64,000 nucleotides of DNA, taken from the NCBI RefSeq assembly GCF_900102495.1, contig NZ_FMVQ01000004.1, positions 62,001 to 126,000 on the forward strand, written 5' to 3'. Each line of letters starts with the position of its first letter. The stretch's first letter is position 1. Position numbers and translations under genes: made by a program. The stretch comes from Nitrosospira sp. Nl5. Its GTDB lineage: Bacteria; Pseudomonadota; Gammaproteobacteria; Burkholderiales; Nitrosomonadaceae. The notes under the pieces were generated by a model, which was given only the letters and a program-made list of their open reading frames with translations, was not told the origin of the DNA and did no database searches. Below, one piece after another: positions 1 to 7,510 of this stretch.

Positions 1-21
1 ATATGCTCCTCCCGCTTCCGG

Positions 22-66
22 TAGATACTCTGTTCGATGGATTACGCTTTGCTTCACCCATCCTAC
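22..66. repeat. dispersed short repeat, window-edge copy
   Basis: The stretch starts with GTAGATACTCTG, which recurs at about 2416 and, inverted, at about 60470. It continues into a sequence whose reverse complement (GTAGGATGGGTGAAGC and onward) resembles the repeats at 2615-2665 and 11113-11160. No gene is visible in positions 1-164. The repeat family is recognised only by self-similarity within the window. Confidence 0.5.
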
Positions 67-164
67 GCCTCAAACCAGGAACATAGGCATTGGATTCACT
101 ATGAATGGAAATACAGCGCTGCAATTCCTGTCAATGGACCCCTGCTTGACCGCATGAGGCCGAC

Positions 165-1646
165 ATGAAAATATCCCTCGTGCCCCGCGCTGCGCCGAGC
201 GACTGTATACGCATATGGGTCGGAATTCTTGCTCCCCATGCGCCTGCGCTTACCTGGTTTCTGGACGGCAAGCCGATTGCCGATGCCCGTCTACATCCGT
301 TGCGGCCTCTTGCAAGCGCCATCCCGGCGGAGCTTCTCGGCGGCCTGCCCGCGGATAATTTTATCGGGCTATTCGAGATCAGCGGCCTTGACCCAGGCAC
401 CGCCTACCTGGTGTCGGTCAAGGCGAGCATTCCTGGCGCGACGGCAAGCGCGGAATTACGCACCAGGACGCTCGCCTCCACCGTCCCCAGCCTTCTCGAC
501 GGCACGTTCAACGTCCTTCTGGCCTCCTGTTTTTACCGGCCGGAAGACAAAGGGCAGGCAGGCGCTCTTGCGAGCCAGCTGAACGGCGCTACCCGGCCCG
601 ATTTGACGCTGCTGCTGGGCGACCAGGTTTACCTGGATCTGCCCACGCTCGCGAACTTCCCCGACAACGCCGCCGCTCTCGCACAAAGATTTGAAGGCAA
701 CTACCGCGCGAACTGGCAGGGAGAAACCGGTTATTCGCAACTGCTCGGGCTCGCACCGGCAGCATCCGTTCCTGACGACCATGAATACTGGAATAATTTT
801 CCCCACGGCAGTCCTTTTATCCAGAACAGCTGGACGCAGTCCGGGCGCGATAACTGGACCGCGGCCGCGGCTGCCTTGTATAAAGCCTTTCAATTCTCCT
901 GTGAACCCGAGGCGTATCATTTTGGTGGCCAGGCCGAGCTGGGCGACGCATCGGTAATCACTGTCGAGCCACTGTCGTTCTTTCTGGCGGACGGACGGTC
1001 GAAACGTGACCCCGGCCGCGCCACGGTACTCACGGCAAGAGGGAGGAAACAGCTGGAACACTGGGTTTCCGAGGCGATACAAAAACGGCATATCGGCATA
1101 TTCGTCACAGGGCAGTCGATGCTCGATTCTCCGGCAGGGGGATTGAAAGGCGCGCTCGCCGGTTATCAGTTGTCGAATTATGGGGATTTCAGTTATGTCA
1201 CCCATGCGCTGGGGCGGTTCGCCGAGGCAGGCCTGCCCATTACCATGATTACCGGTGACGTGCACTGGGGGCGCGTGGCGGCGGCAAGGGATGCGCGCAC
1301 CGGACGGGAGTCGATATTCGAAATCATCTCCTCTCCCACATCACTCGTAAGCACGGTGGGAAAAGATCAGCTGATCGCCCTCCAGGGGACAATCAAGGGC
1401 CAGACCGATGCCTGGCCGCGCCATTCCAGTCCAGGATCCGTACCGGAATTCCTTTGGTTCGGTGATTTTGGCGCACGGTTTGTCTGCTCGCGGATGCACG
1501 AACAGCGCGGCAATCACTTTGCGCTACTGTCGTTCACCCGTAGCGGCGCCGGCGTACGTCTGCGCATTACCTATTACCCGATTCACGAAGATCTCAACCT
1601 GCGCAAGCCGCAAGCCGTGCGCGAGATATTATTAGTTCCCGACTAA
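165..1646 (+). CDS. PhoD-like metallophosphatase (alkaline phosphatase D family)
   Basis: A 493-residue protein with the metal-binding motifs of the PhoD/calcineurin-like phosphoesterase fold: LLLGDQVYLD near residue 148, PDDHEYWNN near 203 and TGDVHWGR near 362. The Asp, His and Asn residues in these blocks are the expected ligands for a Fe/Ca or similar dinuclear site. An Ig-like N-terminal region (residues 1-110) precedes the catalytic domain, as in PhoD relatives. No signal peptide is obvious, unlike classical secreted PhoD. A purine-rich GAGG lies just before the ATG. The next gene starts 9 bases after the stop behind its own strong ribosome site, so the two are probably cotranscribed. 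The substrate (phosphodiester or phosphomonoester) cannot be told from sequence. Confidence 0.85.
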   Translation: MKISLVPRAAPSDCIRIWVGILAPHAPALTWFLDGKPIADARLHPLRPLASAIPAELLGGLPADNFIGLFEISGLDPGTAYLVSVKASIPGATASAELRTRTLASTVPSLLDGTFNVLLASCFYRPEDKGQAGALASQLNGATRPDLTLLLGDQVYLDLPTLANFPDNAAALAQRFEGNYRANWQGETGYSQLLGLAPAASVPDDHEYWNNFPHGSPFIQNSWTQSGRDNWTAAAAALYKAFQFSCEPEAYHFGGQAELGDASVITVEPLSFFLADGRSKRDPGRATVLTARGRKQLEHWVSEAIQKRHIGIFVTGQSMLDSPAGGLKGALAGYQLSNYGDFSYVTHALGRFAEAGLPITMITGDVHWGRVAAARDARTGRESIFEIISSPTSLVSTVGKDQLIALQGTIKGQTDAWPRHSSPGSVPEFLWFGDFGARFVCSRMHEQRGNHFALLSFTRSGAGVRLRITYYPIHEDLNLRKPQAVREILLVPD

Positions 1647-1655
1647 GGAGAATAC

Positions 1656-2393
1656 ATGCCTACCCTATCTTCAAAAGCCAAATCGATCAACAAGGAATTC
1701 GCCGAAGCCAGGAGAGCCCGTGGAAAGACCAACATAGACTGGCTGCGCTCGCATTGGCGGGATGACAGAGTAGCCATATTGCTGCTCGGCGGCACGGGTC
1801 TGATCGACTTCCGCCTCAGGGTTGCGCAATCGCATTTGCGCAACGACCTGACGCCCAGCCACTGGTCGCATGTTGCGCTGCTGGGGCAGAGCGACGTTAA
1901 CAACCTGGCTGCCGCGCCGCTTTACGAAATCTCGCTCATGCCCCCTGCCGGCTTCGGTCTCCCTCCGGCAAGCAACGGCGTGCAGGAATCGGTTTTCGGG
2001 AGATATGCCGATGCCAAAAGCTTCCCCAACATCGCAATCCTTTACCTCCCGGCCTCGGTCGCGCCCGCCAAACTCATGGAAGCGCTCGAGCGCTTCCGGA
2101 AGCAGCGTGCCGTGCTCGACGCGGTACAACTCCTGGTAGCGTGGCTAGGGTATATATGGGGCGTAGGGCGCGCGGGGAATCCATTGCTGGACGGGTTGGG
2201 AATTCCTTCCGCCGCCATGCTTGAAACTATCAGCGGCGCCGAGGGGTTCGACCTCACGCCAGGGCTTGAAAGCCGCGCCAGCTGCCCGGAGGCAATCTGG
2301 CAGTCGGCGCGCTGGTGGCACGACTATCACAGGGAAAACAAGGAAGGCCCGATTACCGGCGCTTTTTGTACCACCCACTACCTGCCGACGTAG
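1656..2393 (+). CDS. putative papain-like (permuted NlpC/P60, YiiX-type) hydrolase
   Basis: A 245-residue protein with no signal peptide. SHWSHVALLG near residue 70 and SCPEAIWQSARWW near residue 210 place a candidate catalytic His before a candidate catalytic Cys. This is the permuted order of the YiiX/NlpC-P60 cysteine peptidase or amidase superfamily. The glycine-rich LLLGGTGLIDF precedes the His block. A strong ribosome site (AAGGAG) sits 7 bases before the ATG, in the short gap after the PhoD-like gene. Pairing with a phosphatase suggests a two-gene unit acting on an envelope or lipid substrate, but that is inference. The family call rests on two motifs only. Confidence 0.5.
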   Translation: MPTLSSKAKSINKEFAEARRARGKTNIDWLRSHWRDDRVAILLLGGTGLIDFRLRVAQSHLRNDLTPSHWSHVALLGQSDVNNLAAAPLYEISLMPPAGFGLPPASNGVQESVFGRYADAKSFPNIAILYLPASVAPAKLMEALERFRKQRAVLDAVQLLVAWLGYIWGVGRAGNPLLDGLGIPSAAMLETISGAEGFDLTPGLESRASCPEAIWQSARWWHDYHRENKEGPITGAFCTTHYLPT

Positions 2394-2414
2394 GACTCTG
2401 GCGAGATGAAATTT

Positions 2415-2608
2415 TGTAGATACTCTGCTCGCTGTCAACAATATTTTTTATTTTTTTATGCAGGCACATTGCCCTGCGCCTACTCCCCTTTACCCAGTCA
2501 TTCCCGCGAAAGCGGGAATCCAGACGCTGCCTGGAACAGGCCGTCATCTTGCGGTGGGTGAATTCAGGCAACCGAAAACCCATGGATTCCCGCTTTCGCG
2601 GGAATGAC
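2415..2608. repeat. composite palindromic repeat, copy A
   Basis: Two 25-base inverted arms (2497-2521 and 2584-2608; core TTCCCGCGAAAGCGGGAA, itself a palindrome) enclose a 62-base centre. An 82-base flank (2415-2496) runs from TGTAGATACTCTG to CTTTACCCA. The same parts occur at 60287-60485, but there the flank lies on the other side of the centre. It resembles REP/BIME-like intergenic repeats. It fills most of the gene-free gap 2394-2740. Confidence 0.85.
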
Positions 2609-2614
2609 TGCGCT

Positions 2615-2665
2615 TTGTAGGATGGTGTGGAGCGAAGCGCAACCCATCATTTGGCTTGGCGAATC
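2615..2665. repeat. dispersed repeat (GTAGGATGG family)
   Basis: A 50-base sequence beginning TTGTAGGATGGTGTGGAGCG, then GCGCAACCC and TTGGCTT. A similar sequence lies at 11113-11160 and a reverse-complement relative at 30-66. It lies between the composite palindrome and the 3' end of metY, with no coding potential. Confidence 0.5.
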
Positions 2666-2740
2666 AATTGATCCCCCATGCAGCCAGATCGGTGATCCGG
2701 AAAATCAAACTCACGCAGAAACCTGATGCGGGTCGCGCAT

Positions 2741-4015
2741 TCAAACAATCGCCTCCAGCGCCTGGGCGATATCCTCAATAATGTCGTCAATATGCTCTAT
2801 GCCGACGGATATTCTGACAAGGCCTTCCGAAACCCCCGAGGCCGCCAGCTCATCGGGATTCAATTGCCGGTGGGTCGTCGATGCGGGATGACAGGCGAGC
2901 GATTTGGCATCACCAATATTCACCAGGCGCAGGATCATCTTCAGCGCATCGATGAACTGGCCGCCGGCAGCCGCACCGCCGGCAATCCCGAAGCTCAGGA
3001 TGCCTGACGCTTTTCCCTTGCTTATCTCATTGCACAGTTCGTGATATTTGCTGCTGGGCAATCCCGCGTAATTCACCCACTCCACTTTCGGGTGGCTTTC
3101 CAGATACTGCGCGACCTTCAGTGCGTTTTCACAATGCCTTTCCATTCTCAGTCCGAGCGTTTCCAGGCCTTGCAGTATTAAAAATGCGCTATGCGGCGAC
3201 AAAGCCGCGCCGGTGTTGCGCAATGGCACGACCCGGCAGCGGCCGATGAAGGCGGCGGTTTCAAATGCTTCCGTGTAAACAACGCCGTGATACGACGGAT
3301 CGGGCTCGCTCAGCAGGGGGAAGCGTGCCTTGTGCTTTATCCAATCAAATTTCCCTGAGTCAACGATGATTCCACCTACTGTCGTACCATGGCCACCGAC
3401 ATATTTTGTCAGCGAGTGCACGACTATATCCGCGCCAAAGGTAAAAGGCTGGCATAGATAGGGCGTGGAAACAGTGCTGTCAACGATGAGGGGTACTCCA
3501 TGCCGGTGAGCGATATCAGCTAATTTTTCGATATCGACGATATTTCCCGCGGGATTTCCAATGGATTCACAAAAAACCGCCTTGGTGTTGGCATCGATAT
3601 GCCGCTCGACCCCTGCATAGTCATCGTGCGACACCATGCGCGCGGTGATTCCCTGCCGCGGAAACGTGTGCGCGAACAAATTGTAAGTGCCCCCATAAAG
3701 CTGGCTGGTGCTCACAATATTGTCACCGGTGCTGGCGATGCATTGAATGGCATAGGTAATTGCGGCCATCCCTGAAGCAACGGCCAGCGCGCCGACACCG
3801 CCCTCCATCTCCGCCATGCGCTGCTCCAGCACGGCGGTGGTAGGGTTCATGATTCGCGTATAAATATTTCCATGCACCTTTAAATCGAATAAATCAGCGC
3901 CGTGCTGGGTATTATCAAACGTATAAGAGGTTGTCTGATAAATAGGGACTGCCGCGGCTTTCGTCGTCGCTTCGGAGGTGTATCCGTGATGCAATGCCAG
4001 CGATTCCAGTTTCAT
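2741..4015 (-). CDS. metY: O-acetylhomoserine sulfhydrylase (aminocarboxypropyltransferase)
   Basis: A 424-residue PLP enzyme of the Cys/Met metabolism family that makes homocysteine from O-acetylhomoserine and sulfide. Family signatures are PIYQTTSYTF near residue 24, YTRIMNPTTAVLEQRMAEME near 52, ASGMAAITYA near 80, and the PLP-lysine block HSLTKYVGGHGTTVGG near 200. The final part (ESLVRISVGIE-like) is complete and the length is normal. The product is cytosolic. The gene is monocistronic as far as seen: its upstream neighbour on the same strand begins 46 bases away and is unrelated. No SAM riboswitch-like structure was recognised in that gap. Cystathionine synthase relatives are the main alternative, but the length and the N-terminal motif favour MetY. 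Confidence 0.9.
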   Translation of the reverse strand: MKLESLALHHGYTSEATTKAAAVPIYQTTSYTFDNTQHGADLFDLKVHGNIYTRIMNPTTAVLEQRMAEMEGGVGALAVASGMAAITYAIQCIASTGDNIVSTSQLYGGTYNLFAHTFPRQGITARMVSHDDYAGVERHIDANTKAVFCESIGNPAGNIVDIEKLADIAHRHGVPLIVDSTVSTPYLCQPFTFGADIVVHSLTKYVGGHGTTVGGIIVDSGKFDWIKHKARFPLLSEPDPSYHGVVYTEAFETAAFIGRCRVVPLRNTGAALSPHSAFLILQGLETLGLRMERHCENALKVAQYLESHPKVEWVNYAGLPSSKYHELCNEISKGKASGILSFGIAGGAAAGGQFIDALKMILRLVNIGDAKSLACHPASTTHRQLNPDELAASGVSEGLVRISVGIEHIDDIIEDIAQALEAIV

Positions 4016-4060
4016 ACGGTTCTCTCTTCTTCAAGTTAAGGAAGCGGCGCAATGGATGCT

Positions 4061-4762
4061 TTACCATTTCTCCGCGAAAGGCCGGAGATCGAGTTCAAAT
4101 GTCCAGGCTTGTTTATTCTGCTGGGTGAGGAAGTAGACGGATTCCGCAATCCGGGAGGGTTCCATGAAGAATTCATCCGGTTTGTCGGGCATCTGCTGCC
4201 TGGTTCGCCGCAGATTCACAACCCCGTCAAGTATCACGTAGGCAACATGGATATTCTCGGGCCAGAGATGCCTTGCCAAAGACTGGGCAAGTCCCCGCTG
4301 GCCTGACTTGGCGGATGCAAAGGGAACAAAATTGGCCCCGCCCTTGACAGATGCGGTCGCGCCAATGACGACGACATTGCCGGATCCTGCAGCGCGCATA
4401 TCGGGCAGCACTTCCTTGACCGTTAAAAACAGTCCCCTGCAATTGACTTCCCAGGCAGCCTGAAAATCCTCCAGCGTGGCGTCGTCGATATTCGCGAAGG
4501 CGCCCGCGCCGGCGTTGTAGACGAGAACGTCAACGGGACCAAGTCGTTGCCGGATTTGAGCGAAAACGCCGGGAGCGGCGTCAGGGTCCCGGACATCATA
4601 TTCAAATGGGACAGAACCCTTGATGCACCCCGCAATGTCGTTCAGTCTCTGCTTGTCACGGGCACAAAGTGCTACCTTGTAGCCATTGGCGGCAAATCGG
4701 TCCGCAATCGCCGCGCCGTTGCCCGGACCAACACCGACAACCACGCAAACACCTTTGTCCAT
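4061..4762 (-). CDS. SDR-family oxidoreductase with Phe in place of catalytic Tyr
   Basis: A 233-residue Rossmann-fold protein. The cofactor loop is GVGPGNGAAIA at residues 9-19, and the NAG motif appears as VYNAGAGAF. The Ser block is VIGATASVKGG. Where typical short-chain dehydrogenases carry YxxxK, this one has FASAK, keeping Lys but replacing Tyr by Phe. The start at 4762 was chosen because GGGAGG lies 7 bases upstream; a longer reading from 4801 has no such site. The C-terminus EFFMEPSRIAESVYFLTQQ resembles an SDR subgroup I recall with the same Phe substitution, so it may be a family trait rather than damage. Substrate unknown. Confidence 0.8.
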   Translation of the reverse strand: MDKGVCVVVGVGPGNGAAIADRFAANGYKVALCARDKQRLNDIAGCIKGSVPFEYDVRDPDAAPGVFAQIRQRLGPVDVLVYNAGAGAFANIDDATLEDFQAAWEVNCRGLFLTVKEVLPDMRAAGSGNVVVIGATASVKGGANFVPFASAKSGQRGLAQSLARHLWPENIHVAYVILDGVVNLRRTRQQMPDKPDEFFMEPSRIAESVYFLTQQNKQAWTFELDLRPFAEKW

Positions 4763-4985
4763 ATCGGCGCCTCCCAAGAATCCCGCTTCGCCGGCCGTCA
4801 TGGTTGCAAATCAATTTGGCTTTGGCTGCCATCCACACGTTCTTAATATACGGCATACGCCCGCACAAAGTCGAGCGGCAGAAATGTGTCTGGCGCGAAT
4901 TTTATCCGGTTCGGGTTGAGGCTATCGTTTTACGATGTCTTTTAGCGTGAAATACGCGTTCCGCGGCACGCTTATGCCGGGGACA

Positions 4986-6017
4986 TCAGAGCGGCGTCAG
5001 GAAAGATACCCCACTCACGCCCACTGCGGAACCGCTTTGAAGGCGTTGCGCGAACCGGTCCCCTTGCGTCTCGCTATCGTCGCCGAACACCCGCGCTACC
5101 CTGCCCTTGTGAAAGCTGGATAACTGCTTGCGAAACGGGATGACAACAGACGTATCGGTCCCATACAGTGCCTGATGCAGCTTTGGCAGCGCATGCCAGG
5201 GCGTTGTCGGCCTGGTGTGATGCGCGTTGTGATAACCGAAATTGAGGGTAAGAAGATTCAGCCACGGATGCCTGGCCGAAATGAGGTTGCTGAACGTATG
5301 GGATTCCTCGTAGTCCCGGTCGCCCCTATGTTTGGTCAACTCCGCATTGTCGGCCACCAGCGCCAGGACAACGCCGTAGTTGTGCTGGAGCGCATCCATG
5401 AAGCGCAAAACCGTCAGCATGATGACGTAGGCCAGCAGGTAGCACACATAGGCCATGGGCGAATAAAGGAATAACGCCAGCAGCAGGCTGAAACGGATAG
5501 CAATGACCTTGACTGCCCGAAACCGTTGATCCTTCTTTTCCTTGAAGATGAACGGAGCGAGCATGAGCACGCCATGCATGATGAACTCGACAGCGGGCAC
5601 ATACAGCCACTCCAGCACCTCCACGATTTTCCGTTGAACCGGATGGCTCGCGAGATAACCCCGATAGTCGAACGTCATCACATCCGCGTTATCCACGTGA
5701 TGATGCATATGGTTCGTGCGCAAATCGCCATACATTCCATAACAGCCGCCGGTCAGCCAGTTTAATGCGCTCCCCAGCGCCGCGTTGTGATGTGGCGATT
5801 TGAACAAGGCATTGTGTCCGCAATCGTGGATCATATACGAGGCGATTATCATGCCGTGCGCCATTGCAAACGTACCGATCGCCATGAGAACCGAATTCAG
5901 GGACAAGATGAGCGCGGCTCCGCCAAAATAAGTCAGCGCGCAGTAAAGCAGCGCTGAAATGTTCGGGCGCAAGCTGCCCTGATAACGAAACCAGGTTTTC
6001 TCGATGCTGTTGATCAT
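4986..6017 (-). CDS. membrane fatty acid desaturase
   Basis: A 343-residue integral membrane protein with the three histidine boxes of di-iron desaturases: HDCGHNALF, HMHHH and YHNAHHTRP, in the right order and separated by hydrophobic helices. It would introduce double bonds into acyl chains at the cytoplasmic membrane. The start at 6017 follows AGAGG by about 8 bases; an upstream ATG at 6047 has no ribosome site. The divergent small regulator-like gene at 6248 shares the 230-base intergenic region and could control membrane fluidity genes, but this is guesswork from position. The substrate and regiospecificity are not readable from sequence. Confidence 0.85.
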   Translation of the reverse strand: MINSIEKTWFRYQGSLRPNISALLYCALTYFGGAALILSLNSVLMAIGTFAMAHGMIIASYMIHDCGHNALFKSPHHNAALGSALNWLTGGCYGMYGDLRTNHMHHHVDNADVMTFDYRGYLASHPVQRKIVEVLEWLYVPAVEFIMHGVLMLAPFIFKEKKDQRFRAVKVIAIRFSLLLALFLYSPMAYVCYLLAYVIMLTVLRFMDALQHNYGVVLALVADNAELTKHRGDRDYEESHTFSNLISARHPWLNLLTLNFGYHNAHHTRPTTPWHALPKLHQALYGTDTSVVIPFRKQLSSFHKGRVARVFGDDSETQGDRFAQRLQSGSAVGVSGVSFLTPL

Positions 6018-6169
6018 GGTGTTGGAGCCTCTTTTCGCAGCCGCCATCGTTTATGCCGGAATTGTCCGCCCGGTAACTCAAAATTCCCGTATCGGAATTT
6101 TAGAAATTATACATGTAAAATTACAGGTAAAAGAGATATAATCAGCCCTCGTTAGTAAATGCAAATTCC

Positions 6170-6229
6170 GCAAAGTTCAACGCAAAGTTCAACGCAAAGT
6201 TCAACGCAAAGTTCAACGCAAAGTTCAAC
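6170..6229 (+). repeat. five tandem 12-bp repeats (GCAAAGTTCAAC)
   Basis: Five perfect, uninterrupted copies of GCAAAGTTCAAC occupy 60 bases and end 18 bases before the ATG of the small wHTH-like gene. The unit length keeps the reading frame of that gene (AKFN repeated), but no start codon lies in frame upstream before the stop at 6128. It is therefore probably untranslated. Perfect copies imply recent slippage or ongoing copy-number variation. Confidence 0.95.
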
Positions 6230-6247
6230 GGTGAAACACAAGAAAAA

Positions 6248-6661
6248 ATGGGCAAACCCAATCGGCAGGTGAACATCAGGCGCCGCCAGTTCATTCAGCT
6301 GCTTAACAGCACGGATCAGTACTGGATGGATGTTCTGGGAGACAAGCTATTCCATGATTTGAATTATTACGATCTGTTCACGCAAATGTGGCTGCGACTC
6401 AACGGAACTCCCGCCGATACGTTCTGCAAGTCCGAGCTGTACCAGCTCATGCCGAACATCAGCCAGCGCACCGCCATCAAGTACATCCAGGTTGCGATCG
6501 ATCATGGATTGCTTATCGAGCACGTCGATCCCGAAGACCTTCGCTCCAAGCGCATTGCGATGTCTGCCGATCTCAAGCGTAAAATCGAGATGTTCCTGGA
6601 TTATTCCATTGCCGTCTTCGAGGTGTTTCCCCTGCCGGCTTCCCGGCAGCAAGGCTCATAA
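6248..6661 (+). CDS. small winged-helix-like (MarR-type) putative regulator
   Basis: A 137-residue soluble protein. Residues 45-110 (MWLRLNGTPADTFCKSELYQ, then TAIKYIQVAIDHGLLIEH and SKRIAMSADLKRKIEMFLDY) have the pattern of a winged helix-turn-helix of MarR type: recognition helix, a turn, then a Lys/Arg wing. No catalytic residues are evident. The ATG follows a poly-purine stretch (AAGAAAAA) rather than a clean ribosome site. It is divergent from the desaturase gene and preceded by the 12-bp tandem repeat, which would sit in its leader. I do not recognise a named family, so the regulator call is tentative. Confidence 0.55.
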   Translation: MGKPNRQVNIRRRQFIQLLNSTDQYWMDVLGDKLFHDLNYYDLFTQMWLRLNGTPADTFCKSELYQLMPNISQRTAIKYIQVAIDHGLLIEHVDPEDLRSKRIAMSADLKRKIEMFLDYSIAVFEVFPLPASRQQGS

Positions 6662-6689
6662 AATGGATGGTGGCAGTGCATCCGGAATG

Positions 6690-6836
6690 GTAGGGTGCAA
6701 TAAGCGAAGCGCATTGCACCATCGTGGGTGTCGCTGCAGCAGGTAACGATGAAGAAATAGACTCCGCTGGATGCTGGCAATGGGTAATCAACAGATTCCC
6801 ATGCGGCGCAATGCGCTTCGCTTATTGCGGCCCTAC
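6690..6836. repeat. paired inverted dispersed repeat 1
   Basis: GTAGGGTGCAATAAGCGAAG and onward (6690-6722) faces an inverted partner (6803-6836, ending CTTATTGCGGCCCTAC) across about 80 bases. Each arm is itself partly palindromic (GGTGCAAT...ATTGCACC). No transposase or open reading frame of substance lies inside, so this is best described as a MITE-like or REP-like pair. Confidence 0.7.
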
Positions 6837-6969
6837 CTCTTGCTCCATTTTAGAGATACGTGCAATGCGGCCGAATACGCTGCTCGGCACCTGCAAGCTG
6901 AATCAGCGTAGCCTCTCTGGCAATTTAGCCGGCTTAGCCGGCAACGCAGGAGCGTGCCAATGCCGCATT

Positions 6970-7280
6970 TCTACACGTAGGTATACCCAAGCGCAGCAAT
7001 ATCGCGCGTGGCCTCCTCATTCTCCGCCCATGGCAAGGCTTGGGTTCTGGCCAGGATTCGCCGTTTGCCATTCTGCCCAGATACGATCTATCTCCGCATG
7101 ACGCATCCAGAACACCGGATTCGCGGGCCGCGGTAGGTATGCCTCCCATTGATCCGCCTACCCATACATGCCCGGAGTTATGAATGCCATCCGCTAGCTG
7201 ATGGGGCGCTCTTCGTCGCAGACATATTTGCCGGCATCCTGTTCCGGCGCGAATCTGAGGGCCTCAAACGCTTGTCCCAC
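6970..7280 (-). pseudogene. tyrosinase (CuB domain) gene remnant
   Basis: Reading the minus strand in three frames gives a continuous protein-like path. VGQAFEALRFAPEQDAGKYV comes first, then (shifted at about 7197) LADGIHNSGHVWVGGSMGG, then (shifted at about 7120) NPVFWMRHAEIDRIWAEWQ, and (shifted near 7020) ENEEATRDIAALGYTYV followed by a stop. HNxxHxWVGG and DPVFWxHHxxIDRxWxxWQ are the CuB signatures of bacterial tyrosinases. Here several frameshifts and a stop break it, and one expected His reads Arg. Its 5' side ends at the repeat beginning at 7288, and the CuA half is absent. It is not translatable as a functional enzyme. Confidence 0.8.
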
Positions 7281-7287
7281 AGTAGTA

Positions 7288-7481
7288 GTAGGGCGTAATA
7301 AGCAAAGCGCATTACGCCGCATGAAGTATCGTCAATCTTCTTCTGGCATTCATTGGAGTGCAGATGCAAGGATTACAAATGACAACTCCCCCGTTATTAG
7401 GAGCATTTGACGGAATATTGAAGACTCGCGTGACAAACTAAGGTTGACACGGCGTAATGCGCTTTGCTTATTACGCCCTAC
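7288..7481. repeat. paired inverted dispersed repeat 2
   Basis: A second pair of the same family: 7288-7320 (GTAGGGCGTAATAAGCAAAG and onward) and its inverted partner 7451-7481 (ending TTATTACGCCCTAC), about 130 bases apart. The spacer has no gene. The left arm directly abuts the truncated 5' side of the tyrosinase remnant, so repeat arrival may have accompanied loss of that gene. Together with pair 1 this accounts for the gene-free interval 6662-7510. Confidence 0.7.
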
Positions 7482-7510
7482 ACCTACACCTCACCATGTT
7501 GATCATTGGA

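Noticed and set aside
456-1265. Long minus-strand open frame opposite the PhoD-like gene
   Set aside because: Antisense to a gene with clear motifs; no ribosome site and no recognisable protein pattern. High GC makes such frames common.
6170-6229. 12-bp tandem repeats as a CRISPR or iteron origin
   Set aside because: Units are too short for CRISPR and have no spacers; no replication gene is nearby.
6724-7101. 125-codon plus-strand frame in the decayed zone
   Set aside because: It crosses a dispersed repeat and runs opposite the tyrosinase remnant; composition is not protein-like and no ribosome site exists.
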